Source of the DNA: an uncultured archaeon
GTDB taxonomy: Archaea > Halobacteriota > Halobacteria > Halobacteriales > Haloferacaceae
Length of the DNA: 56,567 nt
Assembly (NCBI GenBank): GCA_937138675.1
Contig: CAKZPG010000046.1
Location: 1-56,567 of the forward strand
Direction: 5' to 3'
This document shows positions 1 through 11,112 of the stretch, one piece after another. The position numbers and the translations under genes were made by a program. The notes below the pieces were generated by a model that saw only the letters and a list, made by a program, of their open reading frames with translations, was not told the origin of the DNA and made no database searches. Within the stretch, counting starts at the first letter, position 1. Each line of letters begins with the position of its first letter.

Positions 1-39
1 CCACCGAACGGCGGTTGGTTCTCACCGTGTCGCGTTCCT

Positions 40-59
40 CCCCGCCGTGAACGGCGGGG
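40..59. repeat. 9-bp perfect inverted repeat with 2-nt centre (CCCCGCCGT-ga-ACGGCGGGG), resembling IS200/IS605-type end hairpins
   Basis: Read directly from sequence; similar GC hairpins recur at other intergenic sites in the window. Confidence 0.5.
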
Positions 60-213
60 GTTCCCGCTTGTAGAAAGATGAGTATCGTCTTTTGGCGTTG
101 TCGCCGCGGGAGGGGTAGTCTATCTTGTCGGCGAGTGCTATATCGGGTCGCGCGTAGGCCGGTCGGAAAACCCGACACGAGGGTTTGATTTTCCTTCCGC
201 TTCAGGGACCACC

Positions 214-1008
214 GTGTACGTCGCCGACCGACGCTGGCCGGACATAGCCGACTACGTTGCTGAAGAGTCACTGGCGGTTATCCCTCTCGGATCCACCGAA
301 CAGCACGGCCCACACCTCCCGCTTTCAACCGACCACGTCATCGCCGAGTCGCTGGCTCGCGCCGCCACCACGGAGACGGGGCACCTCTGTACCCCGACGG
401 TGAACGTGGGCGTCTCTCCGCACCACCGCCAGTTCCATGGAACGATGTGGGTTGACGCGCCCGTCTTCCGGGACTACGTTGAGTCAATGACCCGCAACCT
501 CGCGTACCACGGAATCGACCGTGTTGTGTTCGTCAACGCTCACGGCGGAAATGTCGAACACCTCCGCGAGGTCGGGCGGCGCCTCCGTGACGACGGCACA
601 CTCTACGCCGTCGAGTGGATGTGGGACGAGTCCATCCCGGGCCTGATCGATGAGTTCTTTGAGCGTCCAGGCCCTCATGGCGGCCCCAAGGAGACGTCGA
701 TGCTCCTTCACCTCAACCGAGAGAACGTCGCCGAAGACCGGATTGAGGACGCCCGCGACGGCGGCCTCCCGGACGTCGAGAGCCACGACTACCGCACGCA
801 CGGCTCGCGGACATTTTACGATGCCATCGATAATACGGCGAACGGCGTTCTCGGCGACCAGACAGATGCCTCAGTCGAGGCCGGCGCGGAGCTGTTCGAC
901 GCCGCGCGTACGCAGCTTGTCTCGCTCATCGAATGGCTGGATGACCAGCCACGCGATGATCTGATGGCGAAGCCACACGTCGACCCACAGCCGGGCAGCC
1001 GACGGTAG
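214..1008 (+). CDS. Creatininase family protein (amidohydrolase)
   Basis: Motifs VIPLGSTEQHGPHLPLSTDH and VFVNAHGGN typical of the creatininase family. Confidence 0.85.
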   Translation: MYVADRRWPDIADYVAEESLAVIPLGSTEQHGPHLPLSTDHVIAESLARAATTETGHLCTPTVNVGVSPHHRQFHGTMWVDAPVFRDYVESMTRNLAYHGIDRVVFVNAHGGNVEHLREVGRRLRDDGTLYAVEWMWDESIPGLIDEFFERPGPHGGPKETSMLLHLNRENVAEDRIEDARDGGLPDVESHDYRTHGSRTFYDAIDNTANGVLGDQTDASVEAGAELFDAARTQLVSLIEWLDDQPRDDLMAKPHVDPQPGSRR

Positions 1009-1066
1009 CGTCGGCCACCGGGCAGGTCGCCCAACGCTTTAGCCGCTCGGGCGCCATCGCCGAGCC

Positions 1067-2742
<1,676 letters not shown>

Positions 2743-2746
<4 letters not shown>

Positions 2747-2880
2747 GCCGCCGCCAGGTCATCGACGAGGAGTTCAATCGTCCCGTCGGTCAGCTCGCTC
2801 TTGCGGTGGTGATACATCAGGTGAACCGCCTCGGAGTCAATCCCCGAGGCACTCGCCTTGCTTATCTGTAGATCCGGAGA
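2743..2880 (-). pseudogene. C-terminal coding remnant (…LQISKASASGIDSEAVHLMYHHRKSELTDGTIELLVDDLAA*), no start codon
   Basis: Minus-strand reading frame with protein-like composition, convergent stop overlapping the mutase stop; no ATG/GTG/TTG before an upstream in-frame stop. Confidence 0.35.
2829..2871 (+). repeat. Copy 1 of a ~43-nt dispersed element (hairpin + CTGTAG end)
   Basis: cctcggagtcaatccccgaggcactcgccttgcttatctgtag, near-identical in layout to 5291-5334. Confidence 0.6.
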
Positions 2881-3005
2881 CTGTCTGTGTCCTCAGTCGA
2901 CTCACCGCAGAGGGGAGCGTCCGTGCTGACAGAGTTTGTGTATTTTGAGAGTCATACTCATGCCAGTCGGGTGCGTTTTTCACCCGGGGCCAACGAAAGA
3001 ACAGT

Positions 3006-3398
3006 ATGGAGTTCCACCACGTCGGTGTGGCGACATCCGACGCGGAGGAGTTTGTGACGGTTCTCAAGGACCGACTTGGCCTACAGATCGTTCATGAGGA
3101 ACGATTCGATGGACTCCGGATCGCATTCCTCGACCTGGGGGCCGGCTACGTGGAAGTTCTCGAGCCTATCGGAGAGACCGGACCAGTCGCCCGCTTTCTC
3201 GACCGGCGCGGGCAGGGTATCCATCACCTCGCTCTTCGAGTGAACGATATCGTAGGCGCGCTCTCTGCAGCCCGGACGGCGGGTGCAAGGGCGATCGACG
3301 AGGAGCCACGACCGGGCGCGTGGGGCCACGAGGTGGCATTTCTCCACCCCGACTCCACCGGTGGGGTACTGGTCGAACTCGTTGAGGAGGGCGAATGA
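3006..3398 (+). CDS. mce: Methylmalonyl-CoA epimerase (VOC/glyoxalase fold)
   Basis: MEFHHVGVATSDAEEF…GQGIHHLALRVNDI…; next to the mutase gene. Confidence 0.9.
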   Translation: MEFHHVGVATSDAEEFVTVLKDRLGLQIVHEERFDGLRIAFLDLGAGYVEVLEPIGETGPVARFLDRRGQGIHHLALRVNDIVGALSAARTAGARAIDEEPRPGAWGHEVAFLHPDSTGGVLVELVEEGE

Positions 3399-4903
3399 AC
3401 GACCCGCTTGCCATCCGGGCGCTCGCAACGCCCGATGAGACGGCGCTCGTCGATGCCTCGACGGGCGAGACGTGGACAGTCAGCGAACTGGACGCAGCTG
3501 TCGAGCGGACGGCCGGCCGGCTCGCTGCCCTCAGCGTGGAGGCCGGTGACCATCTCGCGCTGGTCATGTCTCCTCGACCGGCGTCGATGCGAATCATCCA
3601 CGCCGCGCTCCGACTCGGTGCAGTTCTGGTCCCGCTTTCGCACGACCTCACCCCGCCAGAACTTCAGCCGCGACTCGATGGCACTGACGTCAGTATTGTC
3701 CTCTGTGACGAACGCACGGAGACAGCCGTGGCGACAGGAACGAAGCTACCGATCGCGTCCGTCGACGACCCGACACAGGACCGTGTGCAGGCATTGCAGA
3801 CCGTCGAGGCCGTCGACCCGCCGCGACACGACTGGGCCGGGAGCGATACCGCTCTGCTGGCCCACACCTCGGGGACGACGGGCGACGCAAAAGCTGTGGT
3901 GCTGACGGCGACGAACCTGCTCACGAGCGCTATCGCCTCCGCGGCACGGCTCGGTATCGCACCCGATGACCGCTGGCTCGTCACTCTGCCGCTCCACCAC
4001 GTTGGGGGGGTCTCGCCTGTTCTCAGAATGCCGCTGTACGGCTCGACGGTCGTCCTCCGGCGTGGGTTCGACCCTGGTCCCTGTGTCGACGACGTCAACG
4101 AGTTCGGGGTTACCCGTGTCTCGCTCGTCCCGACGATGCTCCGACAGATGCTCGATCGGCGCGGGACCCTGCCCGGGTCACTCCGGACCGTCCTCCTCGG
4201 CGGAGCGCCCGCGCCGGTCTCGCTGGTCCGACGCTGTCGGAACTATTCGGTGCCTGTCGCGCCGACGTACGGCCTCACCGAGACAGCCTCACAGGTTGCA
4301 ACGGCGACGACCGGTGAGGCGTACACCGACCCAGAGACCGTGGGTCGCCCCATCCTGTTTAGCGATGTGACGGTCGTCGACGAGGACGGAACCCCGCTCC
4401 CTCCGGGCGAGGTTGGCGAGATAGTGGTCAATGGCCCAACCGTCTCGCCGCGCTACTACGGCGACATCAGAGCGACGGCTGCGGCCCGCGGTCCCCACGG
4501 CCTCCACACCAGCGACGTGGGCTACCGCGCCGAGGACGGTCGGCTCTACGTTTACAATCGTCTCGACGACCGCGTGCTGACCGGCGGCGAACTTGTCGAT
4601 CCAGGCGAGGTCGTCGACGCGGTCCGGAGCCATCCGGACGTCGTCGACGCCGCCGTTGCCGGACTTGATGACGAAGAGTGGGGCGAGCGGGTCGCTGCGC
4701 TCGTCGTCGGCGACGTTGACGCGGCGAAGCTCGATAACCACCTCCGCGAGCGGCTGGCGGGGTACAAGCTCCCCCGGGTAATCGGCATCGCGGACGACCT
4801 CCCCCGGACGGACTCGGGGACGGTGGACCGGGTGGCGCTCCGCGAACGGCTCGCGGTCATCCGCGAGAGCCCCGGACCCGACGAACTGAGCGACCGAGCG
4901 TAG
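3395..4903 (+). CDS. menE: AMP-binding acyl-CoA ligase, o-succinylbenzoate-CoA ligase (MenE)-like
   Basis: AMP-binding motif LLAHTSGTTGDAKAVVLT, PTYGLTETASQVA; ATGA overlap with epimerase gene. Confidence 0.75.
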   Translation: MNDPLAIRALATPDETALVDASTGETWTVSELDAAVERTAGRLAALSVEAGDHLALVMSPRPASMRIIHAALRLGAVLVPLSHDLTPPELQPRLDGTDVSIVLCDERTETAVATGTKLPIASVDDPTQDRVQALQTVEAVDPPRHDWAGSDTALLAHTSGTTGDAKAVVLTATNLLTSAIASAARLGIAPDDRWLVTLPLHHVGGVSPVLRMPLYGSTVVLRRGFDPGPCVDDVNEFGVTRVSLVPTMLRQMLDRRGTLPGSLRTVLLGGAPAPVSLVRRCRNYSVPVAPTYGLTETASQVATATTGEAYTDPETVGRPILFSDVTVVDEDGTPLPPGEVGEIVVNGPTVSPRYYGDIRATAAARGPHGLHTSDVGYRAEDGRLYVYNRLDDRVLTGGELVDPGEVVDAVRSHPDVVDAAVAGLDDEEWGERVAALVVGDVDAAKLDNHLRERLAGYKLPRVIGIADDLPRTDSGTVDRVALRERLAVIRESPGPDELSDRA

Positions 4904-4917
4904 CAGCCTATCTTTTT

Positions 4918-5334
4918 TCAAGGCTAGAATCCCGCTCTTTAGGGCGGGCGTGAATCGCCGCACACTGAAGTACCTCGGGGACAAGCCCCGGGGCTTCGCC
5001 GTTTTGTCCGTGCCGTCCAGAACCGGACGGATGGACGCAGGCGAATTTAATTCCCCTCGACCTTCCCGACCCGGGTCGGCTGGAATTCACACCCGAACGC
5101 TCGGTGCGTCCGTGAGGGTCGGCGGCTCCATCCCGCCCGACAGCACCCGTCTCACCTGCCGTAGCAGGGTGTTGAGAGGTGTCGCATTTCCTCGCAGCTG
5201 CCGGCAGTTGCTTCGGATTACGATCTTTAATCCACGTCGCACCTGGACTTGTCAGGACGATGACGTGCGTAATAAGTGTACGGCCTTCACCCTCGGGGTC
5301 AAGCCCCGAGGCACTCGGCCTGCTCCGCCTGTAG
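4918..5334. mobile_element. Degraded IS200/IS605-type remnant or MITE-like element (no transposase domain)
   Basis: Begins with hairpin cccgctctttagggcggg (4931-4948), ends with cctcggggtcaagccccgaggcactcggcctgctccgcctgtag; no convincing CDS. Confidence 0.45.
5291..5334 (+). repeat. Copy 2 of the dispersed element seen at 2829-2871
   Basis: Direct comparison of the two stretches. Confidence 0.6.
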
Positions 5335-5524
5335 AGTTACCTGTTCGGTGGCCGTAGTGTGTGCTAACCGACAGAGAAAAAAATAGCTCCGAGTCAGTAG
5401 GGCAGAACCACGATCCCACTACCGGATAGGAGTACCGGCGGCGTGGCCCCGCCAGCACCACGTCGGTGTGTAAGCGTACGTTCACAACCCAGCGGGCTCC
5501 GGCTTGTGGGACGCCCCGTCGTTT

Positions 5525-5538
5525 ATTTGTCGACAAAT
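5525..5538. promoter_or_regulatory. 14-bp perfect palindrome ATTTGTCGACAAAT upstream of the small zinc-finger gene
   Basis: Read directly; AT-rich palindrome in GC-rich background. Confidence 0.35.
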
Positions 5539-5625
5539 CCGGTTCCCGGATGAGGACCGTGGTCGTTCGGGACGACGTCGTGGCGGGTTCGCCGATGTTA
5601 AGCTTTGCCGGTCGGACCAACTCGT

Positions 5626-5805
5626 ATGGAAGACCCGACGTCAGACGTGGGTGAGGTAGACCCGGAGGATGCTCCGGAGTGTATCGTCTGTGAGGACCGA
5701 ATCGTCAACTCACCCTCGCACCGAGTACTCACTTGGGTGGAGGACGGTAGCGTAGAACACCGGCATTTCTGTAGCGACGCCTGTGTCGCCGATTGGTCGG
5801 AGTAA
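5626..5805 (+). CDS. Small zinc-finger protein (CxxC…HFCSxxC), haloarchaeal small Zn-finger type
   Basis: MEDPTSDVGEVDPEDAPECIVCEDRIVNSPSHRVLTWVEDGSVEHRHFCSDACVADWSE. Confidence 0.7.
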   Translation: MEDPTSDVGEVDPEDAPECIVCEDRIVNSPSHRVLTWVEDGSVEHRHFCSDACVADWSE

Positions 5806-5829
5806 GGATCGTATTACCTTGTTCGACCG

Positions 5830-6170
5830 CATGTCCTGGCATCCTCCCCCGGCTGACGCCGTGGGGGTCCCGACCACAGGCCGGGCAGTCCACGGCGGGA
5901 GGTTCCCACTCGTACGCGATGATTGGGGCCGTGCCAGTACGGCCCTCGACCGAGATAGCGGGCTTCATCGACCCCCGCGAGGGGTGCGTATCCTTACCTC
6001 GGACTTGCATCACAACCGACGAACACCGGCCAGATCAGGCTTTCGCCGGCTGTCGGCTTCATTCCACGAGTAAACTCGTGGGCTCTCGCCTCGAAACTCT
6101 GTGTGACTCGTGCGGGCGCTGTATCCCCTCCCTGCTCGCGTCTTCGACGCTCGCTGAGGAAGGGGTTAAG
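5830..6170 (-). mobile_element. IS200/IS605-like end / tnpB-region remnant
   Basis: Minus-strand …KPAISVEGRTGTAPIIAYEWEPPAVDCPACG… plus hairpin around 5846-5867 (ccccc ggctgacgcc gtggggg); no intact CDS. Confidence 0.45.
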
Positions 6171-6185
6171 CGCCCTCAATTGCAG

Positions 6186-7427
6186 CTAATCCACGGCATC
6201 GGCGCGCGAGACTGGGAATCGACCGAGCGTGTATGCGGCGGAAAGAAGTGCCACCACGGGGACGAGCGCCAGCGAAAAGACGAGAAACGTCGTTCCGAGC
6301 GACATACGGGTCGAGGCAATCCCTACGGCTGTGGAGCCGGAGGCCTCGAGTGCCAGCGCGAGACCGCTGAACAGGGCGTAGGCGCTCGCCCGGTTGTCGT
6401 CCGGAAGCGCCCCGAGTACGTATGTGTCGAGCGTCGGGAAGACGGCGTGAATGGAGAGGCCGACGACTAGGCTGACGGCTAACACGCCGACCAGTCCCTG
6501 CACAGCCGTCAGGGCCGCGACGGAGAGCGCGAAGGTGAGGACAAGGCCAAACAAGTACGGCACTGTCGGGAGGCGGTCGGCCAGTCGTCCGCCGACTGCC
6601 ATCCCAGGGATGCCGGCGGCGAACAAAACTGAGAGCGCGCCGTTGGCAAGCCCTGGTGCAACCCCGCGCTCGGTCACCAGATAGGTAACATAAAAATTGA
6701 ACAGCCCCTGCCACACGAACCCTACCGTCGCGACGACGGTGACACCAGCGGCGATTACTCGCCAGTGTGTGAGCGCAGCCCGCAGGTTCCGGTCGGGCGC
6801 CGTTGCGGCCGGGAGCGGTGTGTGGGCGGCGACAAGGAGGACACCGACCCCGGAGATGACCGCGAACGCACCGAGAGCGACAAATGTAACGCGCCAGTCA
6901 GCGAGGGCAACGGCGGCGACGACGATACCCGGCGCGGCCACCGCGGCCACCTGTGCCGTGGCGCCGTGAATCCCAAGCGCCCGGCCGACGCGCTCTGAGA
7001 ATAGGTCGCCAACTAGCGGGATAGCGGCGCCGATATAGACGCCTGAGGAGAGCCCGGCCACGAACGCACCGACCCGGAGCGCCGCGAGCGACTCCGCGGT
7101 GACCACGACGGTCGACCCCGCCGCAAGGACGAGGCCACCGAGGGCGACGACTCGCTCGCGCCGGATTCGTGTCATCAGATATGCGGACGCGGGCCGACCG
7201 GCGGCGCTCCCAAGCCACGCAAGCGACACGACAACACCGATGGCGACGGGGCTCGCGTCAAAATTGGCCCGGAGTGTCTCGACCAGCGGCGCAAACGCCG
7301 TCCGGCCAAGATTCGTGAGCGCGAATAGCAGGCAGAGTGTACCGAACAGCGCTCGTGGCCGTGTCACGAAGATATTCCCATCCTGCCGGACCCAAACGTT
7401 TCGCTTTGACCGTCGCCAAACGCTCAT
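6186..7427 (-). CDS. MFS transporter
   Basis: Twelve-helix-like hydrophobic pattern, GSAAGRPASAYLMTRIRRERVVALGG motif. Confidence 0.85.
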   Translation of the reverse strand: MSVWRRSKRNVWVRQDGNIFVTRPRALFGTLCLLFALTNLGRTAFAPLVETLRANFDASPVAIGVVVSLAWLGSAAGRPASAYLMTRIRRERVVALGGLVLAAGSTVVVTAESLAALRVGAFVAGLSSGVYIGAAIPLVGDLFSERVGRALGIHGATAQVAAVAAPGIVVAAVALADWRVTFVALGAFAVISGVGVLLVAAHTPLPAATAPDRNLRAALTHWRVIAAGVTVVATVGFVWQGLFNFYVTYLVTERGVAPGLANGALSVLFAAGIPGMAVGGRLADRLPTVPYLFGLVLTFALSVAALTAVQGLVGVLAVSLVVGLSIHAVFPTLDTYVLGALPDDNRASAYALFSGLALALEASGSTAVGIASTRMSLGTTFLVFSLALVPVVALLSAAYTLGRFPVSRADAVD

Positions 7428-7451
7428 TAGCGCCGGGCCGGTGGGTCGACC

Positions 7452-8912
7452 GTGATCACGACAGCACGCATGGCGGTAGTCGATCATAACGCCGCCGCGC
7501 TCGGCGTCCCGCGGCGCGTCCTGATGGAGTCAAGCGGGCGCGCCGTTGCCGACGTCGTCCGGGCAGTCGCAGACTCCGGCGACGCAGTGGCCGTCGTCTG
7601 CGGCCGGGGCGACAACGGTGGCGACGGCGCCGTCGCTGTCCGTCACCTCGGGGAGTTCGACGTGACCGCCCATCTCCTCGGGCGGTCCGAGACGATCTCG
7701 ACGGAGACAGCGCGCGCGAACTGGCAAGCGCTAGAGCGCGCCGAGGCTGTGACCCGCGTGGTGACAGACTCGCGGGCCATCGACCTCGGCGACCCGGACG
7801 TGGTAATCGACGCGATGCTCGGCACCGGCGCCCGCGGCGCACCGCGCGAGCCGTCGGCGACAGTAATCCGGACAATCAACGCGAGCGACGCGACGATTGT
7901 CTCCGTCGACGTGCCGAGCGGTGTCGACGCCGATACGGGCCGCGCGGCGGGCGACGCCGTCGATCCCGACCGAGTGGTGACGTTCCACGACAACAAACCC
8001 GGTCTTGACGCTTACGACGTCACCGTCGCCGACATCGGGATTCCCGCGGCCGCGGAGCGATTCGTCGGCCCAGGCGACCTGCCCGCGACCCGATCGCCGA
8101 CTGCCCACAAGGGCGATGCGGGCGAGGTGTTGGTCGTCGGCGGCGGCCCGTACACTGGCGCGCCCGCGCTCGCTGCGCAGGCGGCGATGCGTGCCGGTGC
8201 AGACCTCGTACGGGTAGCCTGTCCCCGCAGCGTAGCTCGCGAAGTCCAGTCGTTCGAGGCTGGCCTCATCGTCGAACCGTTCGACGCCGACCATCTTACG
8301 ACGGCGCAAATCCCTGGACTCCTCGATCGAGCGGCCGCCCACGATGTTGCAGTGGTGGGGCCAGGTCTCGGCGCCGCTGAGGCGACTGACGAGGCCGTGC
8401 GGGAGTTCCTCGGCGCCTACGACGGCAGAACGGTCGTGGACGCCGACGCCCTCCGCGTGGTGCCCGAGGACGCGGACGCGACGCTCGTCTGTACACCCCA
8501 CGCTGGCGAAGCGCGGGCAATGGGTGCGTCGATTCTAAGCGACGCCGACCGCGAGACCCGGGAACGTGAGACCGCAGCCCTCGCCGAACGCTACGGTGCG
8601 ACGGTCATTCTGAAGGGCCGCCACGACGTGGTCACGACAGACAGCACCGCCGAAGGCGAGGGTCCGTCGACCCGCATCTCGCGCACGGGCACGGCGGCGA
8701 TGACCGTCGGCGGGACGGGCGACGTGTTGGCGGGCGTGACCGGCGCCCTGCTCGCAGTCGAGGAACCGTTTCCGGCCGCTTGCGCCGCCGTCTACGCGAA
8801 CGGTGTCGCGGGCGAACGCGCCGCGGCAGGCCGTGACCGGGGTCTCGTCGCCACAGACTTACTCGCGGAACTGCCGGCGGCGCTCGGGGGTGAAGGCAGT
8901 GACCGACTCTGA
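7452..8912 (+). CDS. nnr: Bifunctional NAD(P)HX epimerase / ADP-dependent NAD(P)HX dehydratase
   Basis: VVCGRGDNGGDGAVAVRHL, DAMLGTGARG, PTAHKGDAGEVLVVGGG, GTGDVLAGVTGALL. Confidence 0.93.
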   Translation: MITTARMAVVDHNAAALGVPRRVLMESSGRAVADVVRAVADSGDAVAVVCGRGDNGGDGAVAVRHLGEFDVTAHLLGRSETISTETARANWQALERAEAVTRVVTDSRAIDLGDPDVVIDAMLGTGARGAPREPSATVIRTINASDATIVSVDVPSGVDADTGRAAGDAVDPDRVVTFHDNKPGLDAYDVTVADIGIPAAAERFVGPGDLPATRSPTAHKGDAGEVLVVGGGPYTGAPALAAQAAMRAGADLVRVACPRSVAREVQSFEAGLIVEPFDADHLTTAQIPGLLDRAAAHDVAVVGPGLGAAEATDEAVREFLGAYDGRTVVDADALRVVPEDADATLVCTPHAGEARAMGASILSDADRETRERETAALAERYGATVILKGRHDVVTTDSTAEGEGPSTRISRTGTAAMTVGGTGDVLAGVTGALLAVEEPFPAACAAVYANGVAGERAAAGRDRGLVATDLLAELPAALGGEGSDRL

Positions 8913-9411
8913 GGACGCAGTCAAGGAAGCGAGCGACGTCGACCTGACCCACGTCGGCGAGTCCGGGCAAGCCGAGATGGTCGACGTGGGCACGAAGCCC
9001 GACACCCGGCGCCGCGCGGTCGCACAGGGGACGATCCATCTCCACGAGTCAACCGTCGAAGCAGTGCGCGCGAACGAGGTGGCGAAAGGCGACGTGTTGG
9101 CGACGGCCCGGGTCGGCGCGATAGACGCGGTCAAGCACACGTGGGAGACGATTCCATTCTGTCACCAGATCCCTGTCACGAACGTCGAGACGACGTTCGA
9201 CGTGTCCACGGAGTCCATAACGCTCACCGTAGCCGTCGAGACAACGGGCAAGACTGGATGTGAGATGGAGGCCCTGCAGGGCGTGACGACGGGGCTGAAT
9301 GTCGTCCTGGATATGGTGAAGGCCGCAGAGAAAGACGACACAGGGCAGTACCCTGAGACCCGGATCGACGACGTACGGGTGGCCGAGAAGACGACGCGTG
9401 TGGCCGAGTAG
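8899..9411 (+). CDS. moaC: Cyclic pyranopterin monophosphate synthase MoaC
   Basis: MVDVGTKPDTRRRAVAQG, KHTWETIPFCHQIPVT, GKTGCEMEALQGVTTGLNVVLDMVKAAEKD; start GTG overlaps nnr. Confidence 0.93.
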   Translation: MTDSEDAVKEASDVDLTHVGESGQAEMVDVGTKPDTRRRAVAQGTIHLHESTVEAVRANEVAKGDVLATARVGAIDAVKHTWETIPFCHQIPVTNVETTFDVSTESITLTVAVETTGKTGCEMEALQGVTTGLNVVLDMVKAAEKDDTGQYPETRIDDVRVAEKTTRVAE

Positions 9412-9614
9412 CGGCCGGCAGGTTCAGTCGGCAGGCGTCCGAGATTCGCGGTATGGGTTCCCGGGAAGAGCCTCGTGACCGGCCTGTGCGTGCTGTTCCC
9501 TTTTTTCACGGTGTCGGTCTACTCCAGACGGCACACAGCTTGTTCGACAGAGAGGTCGGTCGGTGACCGTCGAAGACGGAATACCGGGTACGAAACAAGC
9601 GAACGGTGACTGAC

Positions 9615-10934
9615 CTACGCGGGCAGACTGCCGGCCCGAGAACGTGCCCGTTCGACGACAGAGGGCCGAGCGCGGAACTCGAGGAGGACGTGGTCGTCTT
9701 TGTAGGACTCAGTCTCGACGTCGCCGTGGTCGTGGACCCACGAGACAAGACTCATCGTGTCGTCGGTCATCGGAATGTAAAGCCGCTCTTCCTGCCAGTC
9801 GGGGAGCTCGCGGTCGACCCGTTCGCGAAGGCCGTCGACCCGTTCACCGGTGAGTCCAGAGACGGCGACGGGATCGGGTGCGAGCGCCTCCAGTGCGGCG
9901 CGTTTCTGCTCCAGTTCCTTGTCGTCCACTTGGTCGACCTTGTTCAGCACAGTGACGATGGGTGCCTCGTTGCGCCGCGCGAGCGTATCGTGACAGGTGA
10001 CGAGTTTCTCGCGCATCTCGGCAACGGACTCGCTCGCGTCGACAATGAGGAGAACGAGGTCGGCGTGGTAGACAGAGCCGAGTGTCGAGCGGAACGAGTC
10101 AACGAGCCAGTGAGGCAGGTCCGAGACGAACCCGACGGTGTCGGTTAGCAGTATCTCTCGGGGCCCGACTTCGGCTCGGCGGGTGGTGGTACCGAGCGTG
10201 GTGAACAGGCGGTCCTCGGACTCGGCGGTGCGGTCGAGATCGGGGTGGAGTTCCTCGTTCTCGTCGACGTCGTGGTCTGCCGCGAGGCGGCGCAGGAGCG
10301 TCGACTTCCCGGCATTCGTGTAGCCCGCCAGCGCGACGAGATCGAACCCCGAGGCGCGGCGCTTTTCGCGACGGCTCTCCTCAGTTTCCGCGATTTGGTC
10401 GAGTTCGTCTCTAATGACCGCGATCTGTGACTTAATATCCTGTTCGCGGCTTTCGTCGTACTCGCCCAGGCCCATGAATCCGGGGCGCTCGTCCCGCTTT
10501 GCGAGTGAGGCCTTTGCCTCGGCGCGCGGGAGTTCGTAGCGGAGTTCTGCGAGTTCGACCTGTAGCTGGGCGGTCCGGGTGTTGGCGCGCTGGCCGAATA
10601 TCTCGAGAATAAGCGTGAAGCGGTCGACCACCTCGGCGCCAGTCGAGAGCTTTCCACCGATGTTATACGTCTGGTAGGGCCCGACCCGGTTGTCGACGAC
10701 GGCGACTTCGGCGCCCGTGCGCGCAACCACCTGTGTCAGTTCGTCGACTTTACCCTCACCAAACATGTAGGCAGCGTCCTCGGTTCGGGTCTGGGTCAGT
10801 TCGCCGACGACCTCGTAGCCCGCCGCCCGGGCGAGGTCGCGAATCTCGGTGAGGTCGGCATCGCCCTCGTCGACGCGCTTGGCGACGACGGCGGGCGTGG
10901 CGTCCTCAGTATCGTGGGACGTGCTGATGGCTGT
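9615..10934 (-). CDS. hflX: GTPase HflX (conserved reading extends upstream of the only in-frame ATG at 10766)
   Basis: GEGKVDELTQVV, ALAGYTNAGKSTLLRRL, DTVGFVSDLPHWLVDSFRSTL, NKVDQ; upstream in-frame DLTEIRDLARAAGYEVVGELTQTRTEDAAYM. Confidence 0.85.
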   Translation of the reverse strand, partial: TAISTSHDTEDATPAVVAKRVDEGDADLTEIRDLARAAGYEVVGELTQTRTEDAAYMFGEGKVDELTQVVARTGAEVAVVDNRVGPYQTYNIGGKLSTGAEVVDRFTLILEIFGQRANTRTAQLQVELAELRYELPRAEAKASLAKRDERPGFMGLGEYDESREQDIKSQIAVIRDELDQIAETEESRREKRRASGFDLVALAGYTNAGKSTLLRRLAADHDVDENEELHPDLDRTAESEDRLFTTLGTTTRRAEVGPREILLTDTVGFVSDLPHWLVDSFRSTLGSVYHADLVLLIVDASESVAEMREKLVTCHDTLARRNEAPIVTVLNKVDQVDDKELEQKRAALEALAPDPVAVSGLTGERVDGLRERVDRELPDWQEERLYIPMTDDTMSLVSWVHDHGDVETESYKDDHVLLEFRARPSVVERARSRAGSLPA

Positions 10935-10983
10935 CGGTCACCTCATAGGAAGTAGTGCCCGGGAGCTAATCAAGCTCTCGGCG

Positions 10984-11112
10984 TCAGGGAGTTAAGCCGA
11001 ACAGCTGAACGGCGATCATCACGAAGAGGAGGAGGAAGACAATCGCGAGCAGTCCCCCGAGCAGGAGCAGTCGTCCGGGGCGCAACGGGTCGTCGCTCTC
11101 GGCCTCTACCAT
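10984..11112 (-). CDS. Small single-TM membrane protein (42 aa)
   Basis: MVEAESDDPLRPGRLLLLGGLLAIVFLLLFVMIAVQLFGLTP*. Confidence 0.5.
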   Translation of the reverse strand: MVEAESDDPLRPGRLLLLGGLLAIVFLLLFVMIAVQLFGLTP

